From NCBI GenBank assembly GCA_910574965.1, contig CAJTDB010000003.1, positions 124,001-188,000 of the forward strand: 64,000 bases of DNA. The letters run 5' to 3'. Shown in pieces: positions 35,421-44,155 of the stretch. Made by a program: the position numbers and the translations under genes. The notes below the pieces were generated by a model, which worked only from the letters and a program-made list of their open reading frames with translations, did not search any database and was not told the origin of the DNA. How positions within the stretch are numbered: position 1 is the first letter of the stretch; every line of letters begins with the position of its first letter. The stretch is from Lachnospiraceae bacterium (GTDB lineage: Bacteria; Bacillota; Clostridia; Lachnospirales; Lachnospiraceae).

Positions 35421-37088
35421 TTATCTTTGAATTTCCAGAATCGCCCCGCGGTTTCCGGACGTTACCATGGATGCATAGCGTGCCAAGTATCCGGTCGTCA
35501 CCTTTGGCGCTCTCGGCTGCCATTTTGCACGCCTCTTTTCCATCTCCTCCTCGGAAATATCCACATCCAGACGATTTTCCGGAATGTTAATCCGGATTCG
35601 ATCTCCTTCTTCAATCAATGCGATCGGACCGCCTACTGCTGCTTCCGGCGATACATGTCCGATAGATGCTCCGCGGCTGGCTCCGCTGAATCTTCCGTCG
35701 GTAATCAGAGCTACGGAAGAGCCAAGTCCCATTCCTGCGATGGCGGAAGTAGGATTCAGCATCTCTCTCATACCAGGTCCGCCTTTTGGCCCTTCATAGC
35801 GAATCACTACCACATCTCCGGCCACAATCCGGCCGCCCTTGATGGCATCGATGGCATCTTCTTCACAGTCGAAGACCCGCGCCGGTCCTTCGTGCACCAG
35901 CATCTCCTCTGCCACTGCGGAACGCTTGACCACACCGCTGTCCGGAGCCAGATTTCCTTTCAGGATAGCAATGCCCCCGGTGGTACTGTAGGGATTTTCC
36001 ACAGGACGAATGACCTTTGGATCTTTATTTACACAGGAAGCGATATTTTCGCCTACGGTCTTTCCGGTGACGGTAAGGCAGGAAAGATGTAGAAGTTCCT
36101 TCTTTGACAGTTCGTTCATGACCGCGTAGACACCGCCTGCTTCGTTTAAATCTTCCATATAAGTGGGGCCTGCCGGAGCCAGATGGCAAAGGTTCGGCGT
36201 TCTGGCACTGACCTCATTGGCGAGATCCACATTCAGCTCCACGCCTGCTTCATGAGCGATGGCCGGAAGATGAAGCATACTGTTGGTAGAACAGCCCAAT
36301 GCCATATCCACTGTCAGAGCATTCATAAATGCGTCTTTTGTCATAATGTCGCGGGGACGGATATTTTTCTTCAGCATCTCCATCACCTGCATACCGGCTT
36401 TTTTCGCCAGTTTGATCCGTTCGGAATAGACAGCCGGAATCGTACCATTTCCCCGGAGGCCCATGCCCAGAGCTTCCGTCAGGCAGTTCATGCTGTTCGC
36501 CGTGTACATGCCGGAACAGGAACCGCAGGTGGGACATACATGATCTTCAAATTCTTTTACACCTTCTTCGGTCATAGTCCCTGCCGCATAGGAACCCACT
36601 GCCTCAAACATGCTGGAAAGGCTTCTCTTCTGCCCTTTTACATGTCCGGCCAGCATGGGACCGCCGCTGACAAAGACTGTAGGAATATTCACCCTTGCCG
36701 CCGCCATCAGAAGTCCCGGCACATTTTTATCACAGTTTGGTACCATAACAAGTGCATCGAACTGGTGTGCCATAGCCATAGCCTCTGTAGAATCTGCGAT
36801 CAGATCTCTGGTTACCAGAGAATATTTCATGCCGATGTGTCCCATAGCGATTCCGTCGCATACCGCAATCGCCGGGAACACGATGGGCGTTCCTCCTGCC
36901 ATGGAGACTCCCAGCTTTACTGCCTCCACAATCTTATCCAGGTTCATATGTCCCGGAACGATCTCATTGTAGGAACTGACAATGCCAACCAGCGGCCGGC
37001 TCATCTCCTCTTCGGTCAGTCCCAGTGCATGAAACAAAGATCGGTGGGGTGCCTGCTGCATCCCTTTTGTCACTGCATCACTTCTCAT
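35421..37088 (-). CDS. ilvD: Dihydroxy-acid dehydratase
   Basis: Fe-S dehydratase giving the 2-keto precursors of valine and isoleucine, 555 residues. Cluster cysteines appear in PNCDKNVPG and [18 protein letters not shown]. Start at ATG 37088, 10 nt from AGGAGG. A 5-codon frame (ATG at 37094) overlaps the start and ends on TGA inside it; probably chance. It lies 107 nt after leuB in the same direction. Confidence 0.95.
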   Translation of the reverse strand: MRSDAVTKGMQQAPHRSLFHALGLTEEEMSRPLVGIVSSYNEIVPGHMNLDKIVEAVKLGVSMAGGTPIVFPAIAVCDGIAMGHIGMKYSLVTRDLIADSTEAMAMAHQFDALVMVPNCDKNVPGLLMAAARVNIPTVFVSGGPMLAGHVKGQKRSLSSMFEAVGSYAAGTMTEEGVKEFEDHVCPTCGSCSGMYTANSMNCLTEALGMGLRGNGTIPAVYSERIKLAKKAGMQVMEMLKKNIRPRDIMTKDAFMNALTVDMALGCSTNSMLHLPAIAHEAGVELNVDLANEVSARTPNLCHLAPAGPTYMEDLNEAGGVYAVMNELSKKELLHLSCLTVTGKTVGENIASCVNKDPKVIRPVENPYSTTGGIAILKGNLAPDSGVVKRSAVAEEMLVHEGPARVFDCEEDAIDAIKGGRIVAGDVVVIRYEGPKGGPGMREMLNPTSAIAGMGLGSSVALITDGRFSGASRGASIGHVSPEAAVGGPIALIEEGDRIRINIPENRLDVDISEEEMEKRRAKWQPRAPKVTTGYLARYASMVTSGNRGAILEIQR

Positions 37089-37195
37089 CTTCCATTTTCC
37101 TCCTGTTGATGTTCTGCATCCGTTTGCAACTGCCACTGATCCAGGCCGGATACATCTATGTCTGCGTTTATGTGTCTGCATGTTCTATAATCTGT

Positions 37196-38278
37196 TCAGA
37201 TCCGATCCGCAATCAAATCTCCCATCTGCGCCGTCCCGGTCTTTATACATCCTTCCGACCAGATATCTCCTGTCCGGTAGCCTTCTTTCAGCACCTGACG
37301 GACTGCGTTCTCTACAGCGTCTGCTTCTTTGTCCAGATCAAACGTATAGCGGAGCATCATGGCAGCAGATAAGATAGTGGCTATGGGGTTCGCCTTATCC
37401 TGGCCCGCAATGTCCGGAGCAGAACCATGGCTTGGCTCATAGAGTCCAAATGAGCTGTCATTTAAGCTGGCGCTGGAAAGCATTCCAATGGAGCCGGTAA
37501 CCATGGACGCCTCATCGGACAAAATGTCGCCGAACATATTTTCGGTCAAAATTACATCAAACTGAGCCGGATTCATGACCAGTTGCATAGCACAGTTGTC
37601 TACATACATATGGGAAAGCTCCACATCCGGATAATCTTTCGCCGTTTCTTCTACAACCGTTCTCCAGAGCCTGGAGGAGTCCAGTACGTTGGCCTTGTCT
37701 ACACTGCATACTTTTTTACGCCTCTTTTCGGCAATCTCAAAGGCTCGTTTTGCGATTCTGCGAATCTCGTTTTCATTATAAGTAAGGGTGTCCGTGGCAG
37801 TGCGCACGCCGTCTATGTTCTCTGTCTTTCTGGCCCCAAAATACAGGCCGCCGGTCAGCTCCCGCATAATCAGAAGGTCAAAGCCTGCCGCGCTGATGTC
37901 CTCTCTGAGCGGACAAGCCTCCCGAAGCTCATCGTAAAGATACGCCGGTCTTAAATTGGCAAACAGATTCAGAGCTTTTCGGATGCCCAGAAGTCCCGCC
38001 TCTGGCCTTTTTGACGGCTCAAGACGATACCAGGGAGAAGTTTTCGCGTCTCCGCCGATGGAACCCATGAGCACCGCATGACATGCCTTTGCCTTCTCAA
38101 TCGTCTCTTCTGTCAAAGGAACCCCATGCACATCAATGGATGCGCCGCCCAGCAAAAGCTCCGTATACTGGAAAACATGGCCGAACTTCTCTGCCGTTCG
38201 GTCCAGCACTTTTCTCGCTTCTCTTACAATCTCCGGACCGATACCGTCACCGGAGATCACGCCGATTTTACAATTCAT
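37196..38278 (-). CDS. leuB: 3-isopropylmalate dehydrogenase
   Basis: Leucine synthesis enzyme of 360 residues. [18 protein letters not shown] at the N-terminus, [10 protein letters not shown] and the substrate/metal region [14 protein letters not shown], then [13 protein letters not shown] are diagnostic. AAGAGGTG precedes the ATG. Only 37 nt separate its start from a terminator that ends the yajC unit, so a dedicated promoter is not obvious. Confidence 0.95.
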   Translation of the reverse strand: MNCKIGVISGDGIGPEIVREARKVLDRTAEKFGHVFQYTELLLGGASIDVHGVPLTEETIEKAKACHAVLMGSIGGDAKTSPWYRLEPSKRPEAGLLGIRKALNLFANLRPAYLYDELREACPLREDISAAGFDLLIMRELTGGLYFGARKTENIDGVRTATDTLTYNENEIRRIAKRAFEIAEKRRKKVCSVDKANVLDSSRLWRTVVEETAKDYPDVELSHMYVDNCAMQLVMNPAQFDVILTENMFGDILSDEASMVTGSIGMLSSASLNDSSFGLYEPSHGSAPDIAGQDKANPIATILSAAMMLRYTFDLDKEADAVENAVRQVLKEGYRTGDIWSEGCIKTGTAQMGDLIADRI

Positions 38279-38314
38279 ACCACACCTCTTTATTTAAGTT
38301 GTTATTTGCCACAT

Positions 38315-38340
38315 AAAAAGGCGGAAGTTCCCTTCCGCCT
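38315..38340 (-). terminator. Intrinsic terminator after yajC, just before leuB
   Basis: Minus-strand stem GGCGGAAG/CTTCCGCC (38339-38332 and 38327-38320) followed by five T. Confidence 0.8.
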
Positions 38341-38354
38341 GTTAGCATCCCTGC

Positions 38355-38645
38355 CTAGTTCTGTTTTTCCACTTCCTGAATGGCTGATTTCTTCATGGGA
38401 ATACGACAGTTGCGGTTACTTCCAAATTCTACGATCACGTCCTCATCCGTTATATCGATCAGGACTCCATAAAAACCACTGGTCGTCACGACAACATCCC
38501 CTACTTCCAGGGAAGAAAGCATGGCTGCTAGTCTTTTCTGCTCCTTCTTCTGCGGTCTCATCAATAAAAAATAGATTACAACGCCCCATACAACCAAAAT
38601 CAGCAGCATACTTCCGCCTGCTGCCCCTGCACCGGTCAATAACAT
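38355..38645 (-). CDS. yajC: Preprotein translocase subunit YajC
   Basis: Accessory membrane protein of the Sec translocon, 96 residues: one N-terminal transmembrane segment (MLLILVVWGVVIYFLLM) followed by RPQKKEQKR and a soluble KOW-like part (LEVGDVVVTTSGFYGVLIDI). AGGAGG is 9 nt from the ATG. Follows tgt, the usual neighbour. The leader has a GATGCGGATACCGAAC box resembling the boxes before other genes here. Confidence 0.93.
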   Translation of the reverse strand: MLLTGAGAAGGSMLLILVVWGVVIYFLLMRPQKKEQKRLAAMLSSLEVGDVVVTTSGFYGVLIDITDEDVIVEFGSNRNCRIPMKKSAIQEVEKQN

Positions 38646-38801
38646 ATTCAGTTCCTCCTGTAAAAGTTCGGTATCCGCATCTTTTTCCTGCAGATACCCC
38701 CAAATAACCTAATCTATATTGTACACAATAACACTCTTTTGAGCAAGCCCTTTTTTCTCTCTGCCGGATTTTTCACCGCATCCGTTGCCCGTAAGCGTTT
38801 G

Positions 38802-39932
38802 TCAGGCTCCCGCTTCCATCCCTGAAAGCTTCTGTCTTTTATACTCCTGGTACCGCCCTTCCTCGATGGCTTCCCGAATCTCCTCCATCATATGATTATA
38901 GAAATACAAATTGTGAAGAACACACAGACGCATGCCGAGCATTTCTTTTGCCTTCAGAAGATGACGGATATAAGCCCTGCTGTATCTTCTGCACGCCGGA
39001 CACGGACATTCCTCCTCGATTGGCCGATCATCCAGCTCGTATTTCGCATTGAACAAATTGAGCTTTCCATGGTTTGTATAGACATGTCCGTGCCTTCCGT
39101 TGCGGCTTGGATAAACGCAGTCAAAGAAGTCTACTCCCCGGTCTACTGCTTCTAAAATGTTGGCCGGCGTTCCGACTCCCATAAGATAGACCGGTTTTTC
39201 CATCGGCAGATGCGGAACTACTGCCTCGATGATCTGGTACATTTCCTCATGAGTCTCTCCCACTGCCAGACCGCCGATAGCATACCCTGGAAGGTCTAGT
39301 TCTGCAATCTTCTTTGCATGTTCGACCCGGATATCCTCATAGACCGCTCCCTGATTGATCCCGAACAGAAGCTGCTTCTGGTTGATCGTATCCGAAAGCC
39401 CGTTCAGTCTCTCCATCTCTGCCTTGCACCGCAAAAGCCACCGGGTTGTCCGTTCTACGGATGCCTGCACATAACCGCGTTCCGCCTTGCTCGGTGCGCA
39501 TTCGTCAAAGGCCATGGCAATGGTGGAAGCCAGATTAGACTGGATCTGCATACTCTCCTCCGGACCCATGAAAATATGCCTGCCGTCAATATGAGACTGG
39601 AAATACACCCCTTCCTCCTTGATTTTGCGAAGCCCCGCCAGGGAAAAAACCTGAAAACCGCCGGAATCCGTAAGAATGGGGCGACTCCAGGACATAAACT
39701 TGTGAAGACCGCCCATCTTCCGGACAATCTGATCTCCCGGACGCACATGGAGATGATAGGTATTGGAAAGCTGCACCTGGGTTCCGATCTGCTCCAGATC
39801 TTCTGTGGACACAGCACCCTTGATGGCGGCAGCAGTTCCTACATTCATAAACACGGGCGTCTGAATTATTCCGTGAACCGTATGGAATTCGGCACGCTTT
39901 GCACGGCCGTCTTTTTTCAATAATCGATACAT
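38802..39932 (-). CDS. tgt: tRNA-guanine transglycosylase
   Basis: Inserts a queuosine precursor at position 34 of tRNAs, 376 residues. Motifs: nucleophile region SRPILTDSGGFQVFSL, AFDECAPSKAERGY, GYAIGGLAVGE, FDCVYPSRNGRHG and the zinc site CPCPACRRYSRAY with His further on. Divergent from aroC. Confidence 0.95.
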   Translation of the reverse strand: MYRLLKKDGRAKRAEFHTVHGIIQTPVFMNVGTAAAIKGAVSTEDLEQIGTQVQLSNTYHLHVRPGDQIVRKMGGLHKFMSWSRPILTDSGGFQVFSLAGLRKIKEEGVYFQSHIDGRHIFMGPEESMQIQSNLASTIAMAFDECAPSKAERGYVQASVERTTRWLLRCKAEMERLNGLSDTINQKQLLFGINQGAVYEDIRVEHAKKIAELDLPGYAIGGLAVGETHEEMYQIIEAVVPHLPMEKPVYLMGVGTPANILEAVDRGVDFFDCVYPSRNGRHGHVYTNHGKLNLFNAKYELDDRPIEEECPCPACRRYSRAYIRHLLKAKEMLGMRLCVLHNLYFYNHMMEEIREAIEEGRYQEYKRQKLSGMEAGA

Positions 39933-39974
39933 ATTCTTCCTCTTCTACGTTAAATAAAATCAATACAAAAATAA

Positions 39975-40003
39975 TTTACAAATGAAAGTATATTATATAT
40001 ACT
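39975..40003 (+). promoter_or_regulatory. Sigma-A promoter of aroC
   Basis: TTTACA (39975-39980) and TATACT (39998-40003), spacer 17 bp. Confidence 0.65.
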
Positions 40004-40063
40004 GGGTGTTAGTCAATGAAATTTCTTATGTATACTTATGTACAGGAGGCTTTTGAATCTATT

Positions 40064-41179
40064 ATGGCAGGTTCCACATACGGCACTTTTTTATCCGTCA
40101 CCACCTGGGGAGAATCCCACGGAAAAGGCATCGGCGTTGTCTTAGACGGCTGTCCGGCAGGGCTTCCCCTGACGGAACAGGACATTCAGATCTATTTAAA
40201 CCGCAGAAAACCAGGGCAGTCCCGGTTTACCACCCCCCGAAAGGAAGGAGACCTTGTAGAGATTCTCTCCGGCGTCTTTGAAGGAAAGACTACCGGCACC
40301 CCTATTTCTTTGATGGTGAGAAATACTTCCCAGCGCTCCAAAGACTACAGTGAGATCGCTTCCTATTACCGGCCCGGACACGCGGACTATACGTATGATG
40401 CAAAATACGGTTTCCGTGACTACACCGGCGGAGGCCGCTCTTCCGGAAGGGAGACCATCGGACGCGTAGCCGCCGGTGCCGTCGCTGCAAAGCTTCTGTC
40501 AGAGCTTGGAATTACCGTGACAGCCTATACAAAGTCCATAGGACCCATCCAGATCGTTCCAGAACGCTTTGACCTGACCCAGATGGAGCAGAATGCAGTC
40601 AACATGCCGGACGCCGTAGCCGCCCGTCTGGCAGAGGCACATTTAGATGCATGCAAAGAGCGTCAGGACTCCTGCGGCGGCGTGGTGGAATGCATAATAA
40701 AAGGACTTCCCGCCGGTGTCGGAGAACCTTGTTTCGACAAGCTGAGTGCCTGTCTGGCCAAGGCAGTCTGTTCTATCGGCGCGGTGAAAGGATTTGAGAT
40801 CGGAGACGGATTCGAGGCTGCAAAGGCATATGGAAGCGACAACAATGACGCTTTTTGCCGCACAGAAGACGGAACGATAGGCAAGTGCTCCAATCATGCC
40901 GGAGGGGTCTTAGGAGGCATAAGCGACGGCAGCGACCTTCTCTTCCGGGCTGCCTTTAAACCCACTCCGTCTATCAGCCGTGAGCAGCACACCGTCAGCC
41001 GGTCCAAAGAGGAGATCACCGTCTCCGTCCGCGGAAGGCATGATCCGATTATCGTCCCAAGGGCTGTGGTGGTCGTAGAATGCATGGCCGCCCTGACGGT
41101 ATTGGATTTGCTCCTGCAGAGTATGACGTCCAGGCTGGACCGCATCAAATATTTTTTCGCCCCGGAAAAAAATTCTTGA
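40064..41179 (+). CDS. aroC: Chorismate synthase
   Basis: Last step of the shikimate pathway, 371 residues. SVTTWGESHGKGIGVVLDGCPAGLPL at the N-terminus (core GESHG), RPGHADYTYDAKYG with GGRSSGRET, and GGVLGGISDGSDL are diagnostic FMN/EPSP-binding segments. I use ATG 40064; an upstream in-frame ATG at 40016 would add 16 unrelated residues. Single gene with its own promoter. The rtcB promoter overlaps its last codons. Confidence 0.95.
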   Translation: MAGSTYGTFLSVTTWGESHGKGIGVVLDGCPAGLPLTEQDIQIYLNRRKPGQSRFTTPRKEGDLVEILSGVFEGKTTGTPISLMVRNTSQRSKDYSEIASYYRPGHADYTYDAKYGFRDYTGGGRSSGRETIGRVAAGAVAAKLLSELGITVTAYTKSIGPIQIVPERFDLTQMEQNAVNMPDAVAARLAEAHLDACKERQDSCGGVVECIIKGLPAGVGEPCFDKLSACLAKAVCSIGAVKGFEIGDGFEAAKAYGSDNNDAFCRTEDGTIGKCSNHAGGVLGGISDGSDLLFRAAFKPTPSISREQHTVSRSKEEITVSVRGRHDPIIVPRAVVVVECMAALTVLDLLLQSMTSRLDRIKYFFAPEKNS

Positions 41180-41204
41180 CTTCCGACAGGCCGCGCACTA
41201 TACT
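41176..41204 (+). promoter_or_regulatory. Sigma-A promoter of the rtcB leader
   Basis: TTGACT (41176-41181) and TATACT (41199-41204), spacer 17 bp; the -35 overlaps the aroC stop. Confidence 0.75.
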
Positions 41205-41249
41205 ACACCATAGAAACCATGAAACCAAGCACAAGAAAGGAGGACAAAT

Positions 41250-41336
41250 ATGACTTACGCAAACCGATTTTTCCACACAAATGCAGCTATGATTTCCAGC
41301 AGAGGTCAGATTGTCCGCCTGTCATTTCTTCGATAG
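41250..41336 (+). CDS. Putative 28-residue leader peptide of rtcB
   Basis: MTYANRFFHTNAAMISSRGQ is the first part; the peptide ends LSFLR. The ATG follows AAAGGAGGACAAAT, one of the best ribosome binding sites in the window. It lies between the promoter at 41176 and the terminator at 41379, the position of an attenuator leader peptide. Codons 17-19 contain GCAGAGGT, complementary to the terminator 5' strand. No run of one regulatory codon is visible, so the stalling signal is not clear. Coding status rests on the ribosome binding site and position only. Confidence 0.6.
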   Translation: MTYANRFFHTNAAMISSRGQIVRLSFLR

Positions 41337-41378
41337 TTCAGACCATCTATGCATAAAAAGAGCCTGATTCTTTTATGG

Positions 41379-41429
41379 TACCTCTGCGCCCGGAGTGCGT
41401 CAAAAACGCATTCTTGCAGGGGTATTTTT
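41379..41429 (+). terminator. Intrinsic terminator/attenuator before rtcB
   Basis: TACCTCTGC (41379-41387) pairs with GCAGGGGTA (41416-41424) using one G-U pair; an inner TGCGT/ACGCA hairpin extends it; TTTTT follows (41425-41429). The alternative partner GCAGAGGT lies at 41299-41306. Confidence 0.75.
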
Positions 41430-41468
41430 GCGCCCAAAAAGAGGGCACATACTCCGGAAAGGAATTTT

Positions 41469-42587
41469 ATGAAAGAAATACAAGGCACTTACACTTCTGC
41501 AGTCATTTTCACGGATTTTATAGAATCCTATGCCCTTGCACAGATTCAGATGATCTGCGATCATCCATGTGCAGAAGGAAGCCGCATCCGCGTCATGCCG
41601 GATGTGCACCCCGGTAAGGTCGGTCCTATCGGCCTCACCATGACTTTTTCCGACCGCATCCTGCCTTCCCTTGTGGGAATCGACGCAGGATGCGGCATGA
41701 CCTGTGCCGTTCTCGGCCGAAAAAGAATCGAATATCAAAAGCTGGACCGCGTGATCCTGGAACAGATACCCGGAGGCATGTCCATCCGGCGTACCGCCTG
41801 CCGCCGGGGAGAAAATTTCCCCTATGAGACACTCGAATGCGCGGAACATATTCATTTAGAGAAAACCATCCTCAGTATGGGCACCCTGGGCGGAGGCAAC
41901 CATTTCATCGAGATCGAACAGGACGAGGAAGGAACGTTCTACCTGACCATTCACTCCGGAAGCCGCCGGCTGGGCCGGGAGATGACAGAATATTACTTGC
42001 ACCTGGGACAAAAAGAGCTGAAATCCCGTGGTCTGTCTGTGCCTTACCCCCTTACCTGGCTGGATGGAATGCTTCTTTCCAATTATCTTCACGATCTGAA
42101 AATTGTACAGGATTACGCATCGGAAAACCGCCTGGCCATCCTGGACATTTTATGTAAATATATGAAATGGAAGCCGGAAACGGTATTTTCCTGCCCCCAC
42201 AATTATGTCTCGGAAGAAGAAGACGGATATCTGCTCCGAAAAGGCGCCGTCTCTGCCCAAAAAGGCGAACGCCTCTTAATCCCGGCCAATATGCGGGACG
42301 GTGCCCTGCTGGCAGTGGGAAAGGGCTGCCGGGAATGGAACTGTTCTGCACCCCATGGTTCCGGCCGTCTTCTAAAGCGGGAGGATGTGGCCAAAAACTA
42401 TACCCTCTCCCAGTTCCGCTCGGAAATGAAAGGCATCTACTGCACCTGCATCAGCCGGGAGACGCTGGACGAAGGGCCTTTTGCCTACCGGGATCTTAAG
42501 ACCATTGCCGCCCAGTTAGGCGATACTGCAGAAATTCAAAAAATATTAACTCCTGTTTATAATTACAAAGCAGGAAGCCGCTCCTGA
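41469..42587 (+). CDS. rtcB: RtcB-family RNA ligase
   Basis: GTP- and metal-dependent ligase that joins 2',3'-cyclic phosphate and 5'-OH RNA ends in RNA repair; 372 residues, slightly shorter than the usual 400-480. Metal and nucleotidyl motifs: VMPDVHPGKVGPIG, GIDAGCGMTC, LGGGNHFIEI, HSGSRRLG, and APHGSGRLLKRED containing the guanylylated His region. Start at ATG 41469 after AAAGGA. Downstream is a small Cys-rich gene. The physiological RNA substrate in bacteria is usually unknown. Confidence 0.92.
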   Translation: MKEIQGTYTSAVIFTDFIESYALAQIQMICDHPCAEGSRIRVMPDVHPGKVGPIGLTMTFSDRILPSLVGIDAGCGMTCAVLGRKRIEYQKLDRVILEQIPGGMSIRRTACRRGENFPYETLECAEHIHLEKTILSMGTLGGGNHFIEIEQDEEGTFYLTIHSGSRRLGREMTEYYLHLGQKELKSRGLSVPYPLTWLDGMLLSNYLHDLKIVQDYASENRLAILDILCKYMKWKPETVFSCPHNYVSEEEDGYLLRKGAVSAQKGERLLIPANMRDGALLAVGKGCREWNCSAPHGSGRLLKREDVAKNYTLSQFRSEMKGIYCTCISRETLDEGPFAYRDLKTIAAQLGDTAEIQKILTPVYNYKAGSRS

Positions 42588-42620
42588 CGGAAGGAAACAA
42601 GAAAGGATCTTTATTCTATT

Positions 42621-42791
42621 ATGGCAAAATACAGAGAAATTCCATGTAAATATTATTTGGCTCTTGGACAGTGTGCCAAGGGCCGCGACGCCTGCCACCG
42701 GACTTACTGCCAGCACTGCGGAAAATACGTTCCAAGAGCAAAAGTCCGCCGGATCAATCAGAAGAAACGTTACTTTTATGATCTGACCTAA
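42621..42791 (+). CDS. Small Cys-rich basic protein downstream of rtcB
   Basis: 56 residues; too short for most gene finders. Cysteines 9, 18, 25, 30 and 33 with His26 and His32 (PCKYYLALGQC; ACHRTYCQHCGKY) form a likely zinc knuckle, and the C-terminal part is strongly basic (RAKVRRINQKKRYF), so nucleic-acid binding is plausible. AAAGGATC precedes the ATG. It is 33 nt after rtcB and before the shared terminator, so it is probably cotranscribed and may be an RtcB partner (inference). Confidence 0.75.
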   Translation: MAKYREIPCKYYLALGQCAKGRDACHRTYCQHCGKYVPRAKVRRINQKKRYFYDLT

Positions 42792-42800
42792 ATATGCAGC

Positions 42801-42850
42801 AAGCCGAAACGCCGCAAAACCGCAGCGTTTCGGCTTACTCTTTCTTTTAT
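42801..42850 (+). terminator. Terminator of the rtcB unit
   Basis: A perfect 12-bp stem AAGCCGAAACGC (42801-42812) with GCGTTTCGGCTT (42825-42836), then ACTCTTTCTTTT. Confidence 0.85.
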
Positions 42851-43167
42851 TTACATCCGCAGCGGAAGGTTGAGCACTCCGTCTGGCTGCATTCGCAGGC
42901 ATTGGTGCCAGATACCTGGATCTGGTCCGCATGACATTTGCAGCGCTGGTTGTAGCTGCAGGCAGTCGCGTCACAGGACACCTCCGTAGGCTTGCTTGGA
43001 ATATCATCCGCATTGCGGGCACCATCATATCTGCGCTCCCGGAAGCTGTCGCAACATGTCTGATCCGTCACCTTCGCATTGTGTCCGGCCACATGGATGT
43101 TGTCCTTGCAGCAGCTATTGTCCTTATTATACGTACAATTTACAACAGAACAGTCTAACCTTGTCAT
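42847..43167 (-). CDS. Double DUF1540 cysteine-rich protein
   Basis: 106 residues with two similar halves, each having the DUF1540 pattern: CSVVNCTYNKDNSCCKDNIHV and later CDATACSYNQRCKCHADQIQV, each followed by a CxxxxC-type tail (ECSTFRCGC at the end). In total 14 or so cysteines, suggesting metal binding. Short DUF1540 proteins are common in spore-forming Firmicutes; function not established. A good AAGGAGG site precedes the ATG. Confidence 0.85.
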   Translation of the reverse strand: MTRLDCSVVNCTYNKDNSCCKDNIHVAGHNAKVTDQTCCDSFRERRYDGARNADDIPSKPTEVSCDATACSYNQRCKCHADQIQVSGTNACECSQTECSTFRCGCK

Positions 43168-43324
43168 GTTCCATTCCTCCTTTTGATCTTGATAGGGATA
43201 GTATCCGGATTCTTCCGAAAAAATATGCTGGTTTTTTCTGCCGATTTTTTGCTGCTTTTATTTTTTCTTTCTATGGTATATAATTACCGTAGAAATAATT
43301 TTTTAGAAAAGTGAGGAAAACCAG

Positions 43325-43948
43325 ATGAAAAAGATCATGAAACAAAATGTCTTATTTGCCCTTGGCCTGATGACCGCGCTCTCTTTATCCGGATGCCAGA
43401 GCAAACAGACAGACACTGAAAGTGAAGCTCTTCGCCAGCAGATCACTCAGTTGGAACAGCAGATCCAGAATCTGGAACAGCAGATCAGCTCCGACAGCGA
43501 GAGCACTCCCGAAAACAATACGGCACCCACTCAGGCACCGGCAGAAGACAATGCCGCTCCGGAAGCTCCGGCTGCAGAATCTGCTTTGGACAGCCAGGAA
43601 GAAGCTCCGGCGTCAAATGAGACTCCGGCAGATACGCCGTCTCCTTCTACTACCGACACCTTAGAAGAACTGACTGCTCAGGTGGCTGCTTATGAAGAAA
43701 AGGTCAGCTCTGCCGCTTCTTCCGGCTCCCCTTCGGAAGATATGGATCAGTTCTTTACCTTAAAACAGGAAGAGAAAAAAATCGATGATGATCTGGACCG
43801 CTATGAAGATGAACTGGAATATCTCTACCGGAAAGGTTCTCTTACCAGAGACGACTACCGCTCTTTAGAACGGGAACTGGAACGGCTGGAAGACCGGCTG
43901 GACGCAGCGGAAGATACGCTGGAATATATCTACGGCATTGATGACTGA
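43325..43948 (+). CDS. Putative lipoprotein with coiled-coil segments
   Basis: 207 residues. Signal peptide with lipobox LSGC (Cys24); residues about 33-60 form a Gln/Leu-rich coiled coil (LRQQITQLEQQIQNLEQQI); residues 60-120 are an Ala/Pro/Ser/Glu-rich disordered linker; residues 130-207 are a second, charged helical part (LERELERLEDRLDAAEDTLEY). No family recognised. GTGAGGAAAA precedes the ATG. Confidence 0.78.
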   Translation: MKKIMKQNVLFALGLMTALSLSGCQSKQTDTESEALRQQITQLEQQIQNLEQQISSDSESTPENNTAPTQAPAEDNAAPEAPAAESALDSQEEAPASNETPADTPSPSTTDTLEELTAQVAAYEEKVSSAASSGSPSEDMDQFFTLKQEEKKIDDDLDRYEDELEYLYRKGSLTRDDYRSLERELERLEDRLDAAEDTLEYIYGIDD

Positions 43949-44013
43949 ACATAAAGCGGAATCATACGCCCGAACGCAGGACGCAGGCTTGTATGGAACG
44001 TCTTGAACCGTAA

Positions 44014-44070
44014 ATCGGACCTGTCTGCCTCAATGGACACTTCTGTCCGTCCGGGGCAGACAGGTCCGAT
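44014..44070. repeat. Long perfect palindrome between convergent genes
   Basis: A perfect 16-bp inverted repeat, ATCGGACCTGTCTGCC (44014-44029) with GGCAGACAGGTCCGAT (44055-44070), enclosing a GGAC/GTCC hairpin. It has no T tract on either strand. It may act as a transcript end for the lipoprotein gene or nrdD. Confidence 0.7.
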
Positions 44071-44155
44071 CTCTGTCCGCTTCCATTCATACAGCACTGC
44101 ATGTCCCGCGCCTGGATGCCTGCTGCATAAATTTCGTTCATTTCATATAGATTTA

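Noticed and set aside
37084-37098. Five-codon ORF MEDEK overlapping the ilvD start
   Set aside because: Too short and embedded in the ilvD ribosome binding region; no terminator or pairing suggests a leader peptide.
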